Of a DNA stretch of 29,408 nt, positions 1-7,958 are shown piece by piece (within the stretch, counting starts at the first letter, position 1; each line of letters begins with the position of its first letter). Source of the DNA: an uncultured Clostridia bacterium. Lineage in GTDB: Bacteria; Bacillota; Clostridia; Lachnospirales; Lachnospiraceae. The stretch is taken from NCBI GenBank assembly GCA_946186175.1, contig CAMHMG010000005.1, forward strand, positions 1-29,408, written 5' to 3'. A program made the translations under genes and the position numbers. Below the pieces are notes generated by a model. It had not been told where the DNA came from. It saw only the letters and a program-made list of their open reading frames with translations, and made no database searches.

Positions 1-1020
1 CTCAAACAATCAAGAAAAGTTATAAGTAAAGAGCTTAAATGTGATGTTAATGAGATAGTATTTACATCAGGTGGTACGGAGGCTAATAATCTGGCAATAA
101 GCGGTATAGCCAATGCTTATAGAAGATCAGGTAATCATATAATAACTACATCTGTTGAGCATGCTTCTGTGTATAATCCCGTGATCAATCTTGAAGAACA
201 GGGATTTCGTGTTTCTTTTCTTCCGGTAGATTCTAACGGGAAAGTATTATTAGATGAACTCCGGAAAGAATTGTGTGATGATACGATACTCGTTTCTGTC
301 ATGGCGGTTAACAATGAGATTGGAACTGTTGAACCCATAGAAGAAATTGCCGGTATTATACAGGAATATAATGAAAGTAACGGAAAGAATATTATATTTC
401 ATGTGGATGCTGTTCAGGCATTTGGGAAAATGAAGATATATCCTAAGCGAATCGGCATTAATGCAATGTCTATGAGTGGACACAAGATTCATGGTCCTAA
501 AGGAAGCGGCGCACTTTTTATTGACAGCAAAGTTAAGATTAAACCAATCCTTTTTGGAGGTGGACAGGAAAAAGGTATCAGATCAGGTACTGAGAATACA
601 ACTGCTATTGCAGGTATGGGCAAGGCTGTTGAGATGGCATATCAAAGAATGGATGACAATGTCATTAAAATGTTGTCTGTGAAAAATGCGTTGATTCAAG
701 GAGCAACAAAGATAGAAGGTGTTATCAATAACTCTGGTGATGCACCACATATTTTAAGTCTTAGTTTTGTGGGGGTAAGGAGTGAGGTGCTTCTGCATGC
801 GCTGGAAGAGAAAGGTATATATGTTTCTTCAGGGTCGGCATGTTCGTCTAATCATCCTGCAATAAGTGGAGTGCTGAAGGCAATAAGTTTAGATGAAAAC
901 TTGCTTGATTCTACGCTTAGGTTTAGTTTTTGTGAGTATAATACTGTTGATGAGGCTGAATATACAGTAGATATGCTTAGAGAACTGCTTCCAATGTTAA
1001 GGAAGTTTACAAGGAGATAA
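1..1020 (+). CDS. Cysteine desulfurase (NifS/IscS family), 5'-truncated by window edge
   Basis: This PLP enzyme takes sulfur from L-cysteine and passes it on as a persulfide. Frame 1 is open from base 1, so the start lies outside the window and 339 codons are visible. The cofactor lysine is in SGHKIHGPKG (codon 162) and the persulfide cysteine is in SSGSACSSNH (codon 281). The upstream segment TSGGTEANNLAISG is the usual PLP-phosphate-binding region of the family. The gene lies 95 bp before thiI on the same strand. B. subtilis pairs NifZ with ThiI in the same way, so the likely job is sulfur supply for 4-thiouridine in tRNA; a general Fe-S role cannot be excluded. The family is certain, the NifZ-type assignment rests on context. 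Confidence 0.93.
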   Translation, partial: LKQSRKVISKELKCDVNEIVFTSGGTEANNLAISGIANAYRRSGNHIITTSVEHASVYNPVINLEEQGFRVSFLPVDSNGKVLLDELRKELCDDTILVSVMAVNNEIGTVEPIEEIAGIIQEYNESNGKNIIFHVDAVQAFGKMKIYPKRIGINAMSMSGHKIHGPKGSGALFIDSKVKIKPILFGGGQEKGIRSGTENTTAIAGMGKAVEMAYQRMDDNVIKMLSVKNALIQGATKIEGVINNSGDAPHILSLSFVGVRSEVLLHALEEKGIYVSSGSACSSNHPAISGVLKAISLDENLLDSTLRFSFCEYNTVDEAEYTVDMLRELLPMLRKFTRR

Positions 1021-1115
1021 TATAAATACTGCTGTATAAGCTAGAAATATGTGATGGATTTGTTGTATAAATAATGTGATTTCTGAAAAAATAATATGTG
1101 TAAAGGATGAAGAAA

Positions 1116-2306
1116 ATGGATTACAAGGCATTTATGATAAAATATGCGGAGATAGGTACTAAGGGGAAGAACAGATATGTTTTTGAGGATGTGCTGTGCA
1201 GCAGGATAAATGAGCATATTGAAAAGCTTGGTGAATTTGTGATCAGGAAAGAATTTGGAAGGATATATATTGATGCATGTTCCGATTATGACTATGAAGA
1301 TGTTGTCGGAGAGCTTCAGAAGGTGTTTGGTATAGTAGGAATTTGCCCGATAGTGGTTGAGGATAATGTGGGATTTGATTCTATAAGGGACAAGTCAATC
1401 GAGTATATGCAGAATAGATATGGAAACAAAGAATTATCATTTAAGGTATATACCAGACGTGCAGATAAGAGTTTTCCTATGCAGTCGATGGAGGTCAACA
1501 GCGAGGTCGGACATTATATTTTAGAGCAATTTCCGGAATATAAGGTTGATGTGCACAATCCAGATGTTATGTTAACTATAGAGATCAGAGATAAAATATA
1601 TATCTATTCAGAGATTATTAAAGGTGCAGGTGGTCTTCCGGTTGGTACTAACGGAAAAGCTATGCTTCTTTTGTCCGGAGGTATTGATTCACCGGTTGCA
1701 GGATATATGATCTCTAAACGAGGAGTTGAATTAGAGGCGGTATATTTCAATGCTCCTCCATATACTTCAGAACGTGCGAAACAGAAGGTGATCGATCTGG
1801 CAAGAATCGTATCGGGATATTCCGGTCCGATAAAGCTTCACATAGTTAATTTCACCGACATACAGCTGGCTATATATGAAAAATGCCCGCATGACGAGTT
1901 GACTATCATTATGCGCAGATACATGATGCGTATAGCAGAACATATAGCAAACAATAATGGGTGTCAGGCCTTGATAACAGGAGAAAGTATAGGCCAGGTT
2001 GCTTCACAGACTATGCAGAGTCTTTATTGTACTAATGAAGTATGCAGTATTCCGGTATTCAGACCATGTATAGGAATGGATAAACAGGATATAATTGATA
2101 TATCAGAAAAGATTGATACATATGAAACATCTATACTCCCTTATGAGGATTGTTGCACTATATTTGTCGCAAAACATCCTGTGACAAAACCAAACCTTGA
2201 TATTATTAAACGCTCAGAAACAAAACTTGATGATGTGATAGAGGATTTGTATAATAAGGCAATTGAGACTATTGAAGTTATATATTGTAATATTGAGGAT
2301 TTATGA
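1116..2306 (+). CDS. thiI: tRNA 4-thiouridine synthase ThiI (no rhodanese domain)
   Basis: ThiI adenylates U8 of tRNA and inserts sulfur to make 4-thiouridine. The N-terminal part (about residues 1-170) has the ferredoxin-like and THUMP regions, beginning with KYAEIGTKGKNR. The PP-loop ATP motif SGGIDSPVAGYM is at about 187-198. The conserved cysteine region is PYEDCCTIFVAKHP. The protein is 396 residues and stops after the PP-loop domain, so the C-terminal rhodanese domain of the E. coli form (about 480 residues) is absent, as is usual in Firmicutes; sulfur then comes directly from the desulfurase encoded just upstream. ATG at 1116 is preferred because AAAGGATG at 1103 is well spaced for it; the in-frame ATG at 1107 overlaps this site. 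Confidence 0.95.
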   Translation: MDYKAFMIKYAEIGTKGKNRYVFEDVLCSRINEHIEKLGEFVIRKEFGRIYIDACSDYDYEDVVGELQKVFGIVGICPIVVEDNVGFDSIRDKSIEYMQNRYGNKELSFKVYTRRADKSFPMQSMEVNSEVGHYILEQFPEYKVDVHNPDVMLTIEIRDKIYIYSEIIKGAGGLPVGTNGKAMLLLSGGIDSPVAGYMISKRGVELEAVYFNAPPYTSERAKQKVIDLARIVSGYSGPIKLHIVNFTDIQLAIYEKCPHDELTIIMRRYMMRIAEHIANNNGCQALITGESIGQVASQTMQSLYCTNEVCSIPVFRPCIGMDKQDIIDISEKIDTYETSILPYEDCCTIFVAKHPVTKPNLDIIKRSETKLDDVIEDLYNKAIETIEVIYCNIEDL

Positions 2307-2313
2307 TTAAATG

Positions 2314-2340
2314 ATAAGCCACCCAATCAATATGGCTTAT
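2314..2340 (+). terminator. Weak hairpin after thiI
   Basis: ATAAGCCA (2314-2321) pairs with TGGCTTAT (2333-2340), with an 11-nt loop, 8 bases after the thiI stop. The following TTACATTATAAG is only moderately T-rich, so this is a possible but weak terminator for the desulfurase-thiI unit. Confidence 0.4.
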
Positions 2341-2395
2341 TTACATTATAAGATACGAAACCTGATCATTACAACCAATGTAAGAAAACAGAATG

Positions 2396-2438
2396 TAAAA
2401 AAAATAAAAACAGGATGTCATTTGATCAGACATCCTGT
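2396..2438 (-). terminator. Rho-independent terminator of the HPr-like gene
   Basis: ACAGGATGTC (2410-2419) and GACATCCTGT (2429-2438) form a perfect 10-bp stem with a 9-nt loop. Read on the minus strand, the stem is followed by TTTTATTTTTTTTAC, a classic U-tract. It lies about 80 bases after the stop of the minus-strand HPr-like gene. The same stem could also help stop thiI transcripts on the plus strand, but the T-run is absent there. Confidence 0.85.
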
Positions 2439-2517
2439 AGTGTTGTATGTTATAGCAACTTAATAATTTATACATGATAATTATAAAAACTTTATGTATT
2501 AATTAACAACAAAAGCA

Positions 2518-2748
2518 TTAAATGATATATGGCTCAAGTGCCTTCAGAATCTCTGTATCATCACCCTCTGAATGGATATTAAGGTCGATCGGCTGAGAAA
2601 TATCAAGACTGAAGATTCCCATGATTGACTTTGCGTCGATAACATATCTTCCTGATACAAGATCAAATTCTGCATCAAACTTGGCAATATCATTAACAAA
2701 GCTCTTAACCTTATCGATGGAATTCAAAGAAATTTTAACTGATTTCAT
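2518..2748 (-). CDS. HPr-family protein lacking the phosphorylatable histidine
   Basis: A 76-residue protein resembling HPr, the phosphocarrier of the PTS sugar uptake system. The second half keeps the HPr regulatory-site pattern AKSIMGIFSL (serine at residue 41, equivalent to Ser46). The N-terminal half lacks the GIHARPA active-site loop, reading SLNSIDKVKSFVNDI instead, and there is no histidine there. It therefore cannot be a normal PEP-dependent phosphocarrier; a regulatory role through the serine site is possible but not shown. The start at 2748 is chosen over an upstream ATG at 2790 because AAGGAGGA sits about 10 nt before it and the HPr homology begins there. It is a single-gene unit with its own promoter (about 2802-2830) and terminator. 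Confidence 0.8.
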   Translation of the reverse strand: MKSVKISLNSIDKVKSFVNDIAKFDAEFDLVSGRYVIDAKSIMGIFSLDISQPIDLNIHSEGDDTEILKALEPYII

Positions 2749-2801
2749 AAGTGTAAGTCCTCCTTGAAATATTATGTTGTGCTTGCACACTTTCTATGAC
2801 T

Positions 2802-2830
2802 ATGATAACTTTTAAAACATGAAAAGTCAA
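2802..2830 (-). promoter_or_regulatory. Sigma-A type promoter for the HPr-like gene
   Basis: On the minus strand, TTGACT (2830-2825), a 17-nt spacer and TATCAT (2807-2802) form a near-consensus -35/-10 pair about 55 bases before the ATG at 2748. The overlapping plus-strand TATGAT at 2801 could serve mtaB, but its -35 candidate (TTGTGC at 2777) is poor. Confidence 0.6.
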
Positions 2831-2871
2831 TAATAAAAACGAAGTTTTAATGATCTAAGGAGTGCTGACTA

Positions 2872-4371
2872 ATGAATGAAAAAACAGATGTTGACAATCA
2901 TGATAATTTAACAGATCAATATAGCAATCAATCAGAACGCAGACGATATTCGGCAGCTGTTATTAATCTAGGCTGTAAGGTCAACAGATATGAGACAGAT
3001 TCCATGAGAAAACTGATGGCAGACGGAGGAATTGAACTGGTCGAGCCGGATGAAATAGCTGATTTTTATATTGTCAATACTTGTTCTGTCACTAATATAG
3101 CAGAGAGAAAATCAAGACAGATGTTAAGACGTGCAAAGAGGAGAAATCCTTCTGCTGTTGTAATTGCTGCGGGCTGTTATGTTAATGCAGCTCATGATGA
3201 ATTGCTTAAACTTGATTTTGTTGACGCGGTAATCGGCAATGACAAGAAGAAAAATATAATGGATGTGCTGAAGAAATATATGATTACAGATGGTAAGGAT
3301 TACTTTGTTTCAGAGACACTGTTTAAACATGACGGGCATAAAAAAGAAGATGTGTATATCGGCATAGATACATCCGGTGAATTTGAAGAAATGGGATCGC
3401 TTTCAGCTTCATATCTTGATCATAGACGTGCATACATCAAGATACAGGATGGGTGTAATCAATTCTGTTCATACTGTATTATTCCTTATACCAGAGGTCG
3501 TATAAGAAGCAGGGCACCGGAGAATGTCATTGAAGAAATAACCGGAATGGCCAAGTCCGGAGTTAAGGAGTTTGTTCTTACCGGAATACATATTTCTTCA
3601 TATGGAATGGATTTTAATAATGATAGTAGATTAGATGATAAATGTGATGTTAAAGATCTTGGAGATCTGATATGTGAGGTTGCAAAGATACCAGAGGTTA
3701 AGAGAATACGTCTGGGTTCGTTAGAACCAAGGATAATAACGCCTGATTTTCTTGATAAAATAGCCGGAGTAGACAAGTTATGTCCTCATTTTCATTTATC
3801 ACTACAGAGTGCATGCAATGAAACGTTAAAGCGGATGAACAGGAAATACAGCATAGAAGAGTACATGGAATGTGTAGGGCTGCTGAGAAAATATTATGAC
3901 AGGCCGGCAATAACAACAGATGTAATAGTGGGATTTCCGGGTGAAACAGAGAATGAATTTTCAATCACCCTGAACAATTTGAAAAAACTGTCTCTGTACG
4001 AAATACACGTCTTTAAATACTCTGTAAGGCGGGGGACAGTTGCTTCTAAGCTCCCTGATCAGGTGCCTGAGAATGTTAAGAATGACAGAAGTGATATTCT
4101 TCTTGAACTGACTGCCAAACAGAAAAAAGAATATGAAGCTTCTCTTGCCGGGCTTGAAGATGAAGTGTTGATAGAAGAAGCAATAAAGAGTGTTGATGAA
4201 AAAAAATATAATTATGAGAATGGTATAGCAGATAATTATGAATTAAATGACAATGATTACATACATGATGAAAACGCAACAATATTCACAGGATATACAA
4301 AAAGATATGTTAGAGTCAATCTGGAAAGTGAAGGGGATATCGTGGGAGAAATCATTACTTACACATTTTGA
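2872..4371 (+). CDS. mtaB: tRNA-t6A37 methylthiotransferase MtaB
   Basis: A radical-SAM enzyme that adds a methylthio group to t6A at position 37 of tRNAs reading ANN codons. The N-terminal methylthiotransferase domain carries three cluster cysteines: C35 in NLGCKVNRYE, C71 in NTCSVTN and C102 in AAGCYV. The radical-SAM motif CNQFCSYC has C195, C199 and C202. A TRAM-like segment ends the protein (RYVRVNLESEGDIVGEIITY). At 499 residues it is longer than the usual 430-450. The extra length is a charged N-terminal tail of about 25 residues and an acidic, Asn/Tyr-rich insert near residues 435-470 just before or within TRAM. ATG at 2872 has AAGGAG 9 nt upstream. The cysteine pattern and the KVNRYET motif favour MtaB over MiaB or RimO. 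Confidence 0.93.
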   Translation: MNEKTDVDNHDNLTDQYSNQSERRRYSAAVINLGCKVNRYETDSMRKLMADGGIELVEPDEIADFYIVNTCSVTNIAERKSRQMLRRAKRRNPSAVVIAAGCYVNAAHDELLKLDFVDAVIGNDKKKNIMDVLKKYMITDGKDYFVSETLFKHDGHKKEDVYIGIDTSGEFEEMGSLSASYLDHRRAYIKIQDGCNQFCSYCIIPYTRGRIRSRAPENVIEEITGMAKSGVKEFVLTGIHISSYGMDFNNDSRLDDKCDVKDLGDLICEVAKIPEVKRIRLGSLEPRIITPDFLDKIAGVDKLCPHFHLSLQSACNETLKRMNRKYSIEEYMECVGLLRKYYDRPAITTDVIVGFPGETENEFSITLNNLKKLSLYEIHVFKYSVRRGTVASKLPDQVPENVKNDRSDILLELTAKQKKEYEASLAGLEDEVLIEEAIKSVDEKKYNYENGIADNYELNDNDYIHDENATIFTGYTKRYVRVNLESEGDIVGEIITYTF

Positions 4372-4396
4372 CTTGCAACTTTATCAAAAGTATATT
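4368..4396 (+). promoter_or_regulatory. Promoter for the ireB-ruvX cluster, -35 overlapping the mtaB stop
   Basis: TTGACT (4368-4373), a 17-nt spacer and TATATT (4391-4396) make a strong sigma-A type promoter 34 bases before the ireB start. The -35 box contains the TGA stop of mtaB (4369-4371), so the downstream cluster can be transcribed independently of mtaB. Confidence 0.7.
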
Positions 4397-4429
4397 ATCA
4401 TATAGATATTGAAATGGGGACGTGATACA

Positions 4430-4696
4430 ATGAATGAAAGTAATAATTACAATACACAATTTATCGAAGTAGTCAAAGATAATGATCTTCCGGTGACGGA
4501 TATTCTTGCTGATGTATATATGGCTCTGTCTGAGAAAGGCTATAATCCTGTCAGTCAGATAGTCGGATATATAATGAGTGGTGATCCCACATATATAACA
4601 AGCTATAAGAATGCAAGAAGTCTGATCATGAAAGCAGAACGCGATGAGATTATTGAGGTTTTGTTGGAGAATTATATTGATACGAGACTTCGATAA
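4430..4696 (+). CDS. ireB: IreB family regulatory phosphoprotein (UPF0297)
   Basis: An 88-residue protein of the UPF0297/IreB family. In Enterococcus faecalis IreB is a substrate of the Ser/Thr kinase IreK and affects cephalosporin tolerance. The family core is clear: YMALSEKGYNPVSQIVGYIM, then SGDPTYITSYKNARSLI and ERDEIIEVLLENYI. ATG at 4430 is preferred to an in-frame TTG at 4409 because GGGGA at 4416-4420 is spaced correctly and the family starts there. The gene lies 14 bp before ruvX, the conserved Firmicutes order (yrzL-yrrK in B. subtilis). The family is certain; the physiological role in this organism is not known from the sequence. Confidence 0.92.
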   Translation: MNESNNYNTQFIEVVKDNDLPVTDILADVYMALSEKGYNPVSQIVGYIMSGDPTYITSYKNARSLIMKAERDEIIEVLLENYIDTRLR

Positions 4697-4710
4697 CAGG
4701 AGACAATAGG

Positions 4711-5136
4711 ATGCGGATCATGGGACTTGATTATGGTTCTAAGACGGTTGGCGTGGCGATAAGTGATGAACTGATGATTACTGCGCAGCCGGTTATGACC
4801 ATTACCAGAAAGTCGGAGAATAAGTTACGAAAGACCTTAGCTAAGATTGAAGAATTGATCGAAGAGTATGAGGTTTCTTTTGTTGTGCTTGGATATCCAA
4901 AGAACATGAATAATTCCGAAGGAGAAAGAGCGGAAGCTACCAAAGAATTTAAGGAACACCTCGAGAGAAGAACAGGACTTGAAGTGTATCTACAGGATGA
5001 GAGGATGACAACGGCGCAATCTGAGAGAATATTGATGGAAGCCGGTGTGCGACGCGAGAACAGGAAAGAATATTTGGATAAGATGGCGGCAGCTATAATC
5101 TTGCAAAGTTACTTAGATAGTCAACCGGCTGACTGA
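4711..5136 (+). CDS. ruvX: RuvX/YqgF family nuclease (putative Holliday junction resolvase)
   Basis: A 141-residue RNase H-like nuclease of the YqgF family, annotated as a Holliday junction resolvase and also linked to pre-16S rRNA 5' end maturation in E. coli. Characteristic motifs are GLDYGSKTVGVAISD with D7, the loop VLGYPKNMNNSEGER, LQDERMTTAQSE (residues 95-106) and D123 in LDKMAAAIILQSYL; these supply the acidic catalytic residues. Length matches the family. AGGAG lies about 8 nt before the ATG. It is part of the ireB-ruvX-DUF1292 run, and the next gene starts 37 bp later. Confidence 0.93.
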   Translation: MRIMGLDYGSKTVGVAISDELMITAQPVMTITRKSENKLRKTLAKIEELIEEYEVSFVVLGYPKNMNNSEGERAEATKEFKEHLERRTGLEVYLQDERMTTAQSERILMEAGVRRENRKEYLDKMAAAIILQSYLDSQPAD

Positions 5137-5173
5137 AAAGAAAAAAGGGTTATATAGAAAGGATTATTGTGTT

Positions 5174-5464
5174 ATGGAAGTTGAATTAGAGACAATCGTT
5201 ATTAATTTTGAGGATGGGGAAGAGGGAGAGTTTTATGTTTTAGAAGAGACTGAACTGATGGGGATTAAATATTACCTCGTAGTTCCGGTTGAAGAGTTTG
5301 ATGAGAATGATGATATAGAATGTCTTATCCTCAAGGAAAATATGAACGAATCAGATGAGGAGTACGGAATGTATTCCTTTGTCGAGGATGAAAAAGAATT
5401 GGAGAGCTTGTCTAAGATATTCGATGAGCTTTTGGAAGATAATGATATGGAGGTAGAATTTTGA
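5174..5464 (+). CDS. DUF1292 family acidic protein
   Basis: A 96-residue, very acidic protein of the DUF1292 family (B. subtilis YrzB), whose molecular function is unknown. The family pattern is visible in the opening (IVINFEDGEEGEFYVLEE), followed by YYLVVPVEE and EEYGMYSFVEDEKELESL. No membrane segment or cysteine-rich motif is present. Its TGA stop overlaps the TTG start of rnj (TTGA), which suggests translational coupling. Its place after ruvX is conserved in Firmicutes. Confidence 0.88.
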   Translation: MEVELETIVINFEDGEEGEFYVLEETELMGIKYYLVVPVEEFDENDDIECLILKENMNESDEEYGMYSFVEDEKELESLSKIFDELLEDNDMEVEF

Positions 5465-7176
5465 AAATTAATATGAAAAGGGGAGAAATTGACGGAAAGA
5501 ATTCGAATAAGAAGAATTCAGACAATACTCCCGGCGTGAAGATCATTCCTCTTGGAGGTCTTGATCAAATCGGCATGAACATTACTGCTATTGAGTATGA
5601 TGATACTATAGTCGTAATTGATTGCGGTTTGGCATTTCCTGAGGAGGATATGCTTGGTATTGACCTTGTGATACCTGATGTTTCGTATCTTAAGGACAAT
5701 GCTGACAAGGTGAAGGGATTGGTTGTGACTCATGGTCATGAGGATCATATCGGAGCAATTCCGTATATAGAGAAAGAAATTAATATGCCAATCTATGCGA
5801 CTAAACTTACGGTTGGCTTGATAGACAATAAGTTGAGAGAGCATAATCTCCTGAATAATGTAAAACGTAAGGTTGTGTCTTACGGGCAGACTATTAATCT
5901 TGGATGTTTTAGAATCGAATTCATCAGGTCTAATCATTCTATTGCTGATGCAGCGGGTCTTGCAATATATACACCTGTAGGAATTCTTGTGCACACCGGA
6001 GACTTTAAGGTTGATTTTACCCCTGTTTTTGGAGAAACTATTGATCTTCAAAGATATGCTGAACTGGGTAAAAAAGGCGTACTTGCTTTAATGGCAGATT
6101 CAACTAATGTTGAAAGACCGGGATTTACTCCGAGTGAGAAGAAGGTTGGAAGAACATTCGATATTTTGTTTGCCGAACATAAGAATGACAGGTTGATCAT
6201 TGCAACATTTGCTTCGAATGTTGACAGAGTTCAGCAGATAATTAACAGTGCTCACAAGTATGGAAGAAAAGTTTGTATTGAGGGGCGAAGTATGGTCAAT
6301 GTTATTAATACTGCCTCTGAACTTGGATTTATACAAATTCCCGACAATACTCTTGTGGATATAGAACAGTTAAAGTATTATCCTGATGACCAGATTGTCC
6401 TTATTACTACAGGCAGTCAGGGAGAGAATATGGCTGCGCTTTCAAGAATTGCAACAAATATTCATACAAGAGTAAGCATCAAACCCGGTGATACGGTTAT
6501 ATTAAGCTCCAGTCCGATTCCGGGTAATGAGAAAGCTATTAATAAGGTTATTAATGAGCTTGAGATGAAAGGCGCAGAGGTCATCTTTCAGGATACTCAT
6601 GTTTCCGGGCATGCTTGTCAGGAAGAGCTTAAGCTTATATATGCTCTGACTAAGCCGAAATATGCAATTCCGGTACATGGTGAATTCAGACATCTTAAGC
6701 GTCATGCTGAATTGGCAGAAGAGATGGGCGTAGATAAGGACAATGTAGTTATCATGAGTAACGGCAATGTGTTGGAATTATCGGAAAAAAGTGCCAGGAT
6801 TGTAGGTAATGTTACATCGCAGGGAATATTGGTTGATGGTCTTGGCGTAGGTGATGTTGGTAATATTGTTCTTAGAGACAGACAGCATTTGTCTCAGAAT
6901 GGTCTTATAATAGTAGTTGTTACACTTGAAAAACATAGTAATACGCTTGTGGCCGGTCCGGATATAGTGTCTCGGGGCTTTGTATATGTAAGAGAGTCGG
7001 AGAATCTTATGGAAGAATGTCATGATGTAGCATATGATGCACTTTCGGAATGCCTTGACAGAAATATTACTGATTGGGGCAAGATTAAGGCTGCTATCAA
7101 AGATGACCTTGGAGAATTTCTATGGAAGAGAACGAAGAGAAACCCTATGATATTGCCTATTATTACAGAGGTATAG
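5461..7176 (+). CDS. rnj: Ribonuclease J
   Basis: A metallo-beta-lactamase/beta-CASP ribonuclease with 5'-3' exo- and endonuclease activity, central to mRNA turnover and rRNA maturation in Firmicutes. The metal site HGHEDH is at residues 91-96, followed by SNHSIADAAGLAI, HTGDFKVDF (H178, D181), and the beta-CASP histidine in IPVHGEFRHL (H406). The length of 571 residues is close to B. subtilis J1 (555) and includes the C-terminal region. The TTG at 5461 is taken as start because GGAGG (5449-5453) is 7 nt away and it overlaps the previous stop; an ATG at 5473 is too far from that site. The first 20 residues are basic and Asn-rich, outside the catalytic fold. Paralogues J1 and J2 cannot be told apart here. 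Confidence 0.95.
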   Translation: MKINMKRGEIDGKNSNKKNSDNTPGVKIIPLGGLDQIGMNITAIEYDDTIVVIDCGLAFPEEDMLGIDLVIPDVSYLKDNADKVKGLVVTHGHEDHIGAIPYIEKEINMPIYATKLTVGLIDNKLREHNLLNNVKRKVVSYGQTINLGCFRIEFIRSNHSIADAAGLAIYTPVGILVHTGDFKVDFTPVFGETIDLQRYAELGKKGVLALMADSTNVERPGFTPSEKKVGRTFDILFAEHKNDRLIIATFASNVDRVQQIINSAHKYGRKVCIEGRSMVNVINTASELGFIQIPDNTLVDIEQLKYYPDDQIVLITTGSQGENMAALSRIATNIHTRVSIKPGDTVILSSSPIPGNEKAINKVINELEMKGAEVIFQDTHVSGHACQEELKLIYALTKPKYAIPVHGEFRHLKRHAELAEEMGVDKDNVVIMSNGNVLELSEKSARIVGNVTSQGILVDGLGVGDVGNIVLRDRQHLSQNGLIIVVVTLEKHSNTLVAGPDIVSRGFVYVRESENLMEECHDVAYDALSECLDRNITDWGKIKAAIKDDLGEFLWKRTKRNPMILPIITEV

Positions 7177-7210
7177 ATATTGATTGACATGTGGATCGGA
7201 GGTAGATAAC

Positions 7211-7543
7211 GTGATTGATCATGCTAAAGCGTTGAATGAAGCAATTAAAAACAGTGAAGAGTACAAGGATTATCAGAATGCATTGGCGGAGGTGACAGGC
7301 AATAATGAGCTTTATTCTGCCATGAATTCATTCAGACGCAGGAATTATGATCTGCAAAGCTATGATGATGGTATTAACCGTTATCAGGAGATTAACAGTC
7401 TTGGACTTGAATATGAACAGGTATTAAGGCATCCGGTGGTAAACAGGTTTTTGGTTGCTGAGCAGATACTTTCAAGAAAGATGACACAGATGTACGAGGA
7501 GATAGCTGACGGATTAGAGCTGGATTACAGTTATATGGAATAG
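7211..7543 (+). CDS. YlbF/YmcA family protein (DUF964)
   Basis: A 110-residue all-helical protein of the YlbF family. In B. subtilis YlbF, YmcA and YaaT form the Y-complex that modulates RNase Y-dependent mRNA processing, competence and sporulation. The characteristic opening is AKALNEAIKNSEEYKDYQNA, followed by a long helix and the C-terminal AEQILSRKMTQMYEEIADGL. GTG at 7211 is preferred as start because GGAGG (7198-7202) precedes it by 8 nt; the frame is open back to a TTG at 7184, but that has no suitable site. It follows ribonuclease J by 34 bp, an association that fits a role in RNA turnover. Whether it is the YlbF or YmcA equivalent cannot be decided. Confidence 0.85.
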   Translation: MIDHAKALNEAIKNSEEYKDYQNALAEVTGNNELYSAMNSFRRRNYDLQSYDDGINRYQEINSLGLEYEQVLRHPVVNRFLVAEQILSRKMTQMYEEIADGLELDYSYME

Positions 7544-7574
7544 AGATATCAGTCGCTTTTTAATGGAGGCTTAT

Positions 7575-7958
7575 ATGACGGGCGGAGAAGATAAATTCAG
7601 AATAATAATCGGATTTATATTAAGAACGATGATCAACATCCTTTTTGTAATTGGAATTGTGGAGGGGTTTGTGTATTCTTATCATTTTTCTTATAAACTT
7701 TTTGCTGATATTCCATATAAGCCGGCTGTTTCGGATACAATGAACATTACTATTGAAGCCGGTAATAGCGCTAAGGATGTTGCAGATATTCTTGACAGTC
7801 TTGATATTGTAGAAAATAAATATCTTATTCTGGCAAGAATGTACATCGGAAAATATAATTCAAAAATTAAAGCAGGTACATACAAATTAGGACCTGCTAT
7901 GACACCTGATGAGATATGCAGGTGCATATGTGGAATACAAAGTGAGGAAACATCATGA
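7575..7958 (+). CDS. Short MltG/YceG-like membrane protein, catalytic domain absent
   Basis: A 127-residue protein with one N-terminal membrane helix (about residues 8-33) and a LysM-like module of the MltG family: ITIEAGNSAKDVADILDSLD, then ILARMYIGKYNSKIKAGTYK and MTPDEICRCICG. Full-length MltG (about 350 residues), the endolytic transglycosylase that cuts nascent glycan strands, continues into a catalytic domain that is missing here. The reading frame ends normally and overlaps the next gene by ATGA, so this looks like a settled short form, not a recent break. The start at 7575 has GGAGG 5 nt upstream; the ATG at 7563 overlaps that site. The position before trmR corresponds to yrrL (mltG) in B. 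subtilis. It may bind glycan or septal partners without cutting. Confidence 0.75.
   Translation: MTGGEDKFRIIIGFILRTMINILFVIGIVEGFVYSYHFSYKLFADIPYKPAVSDTMNITIEAGNSAKDVADILDSLDIVENKYLILARMYIGKYNSKIKAGTYKLGPAMTPDEICRCICGIQSEETS

Noticed and set aside
5518..6051. 177-codon minus-strand open frame inside rnj
   Set aside because: It is antisense to conserved catalytic motifs of ribonuclease J, has no recognisable domain and reflects codon bias of the real gene.
7575..7958. The short MltG-like gene as a recent pseudogene
   Set aside because: The frame is intact, has a good ribosome site, ends in an ATGA overlap with trmR, and no remnant of the catalytic domain lies in another frame nearby.
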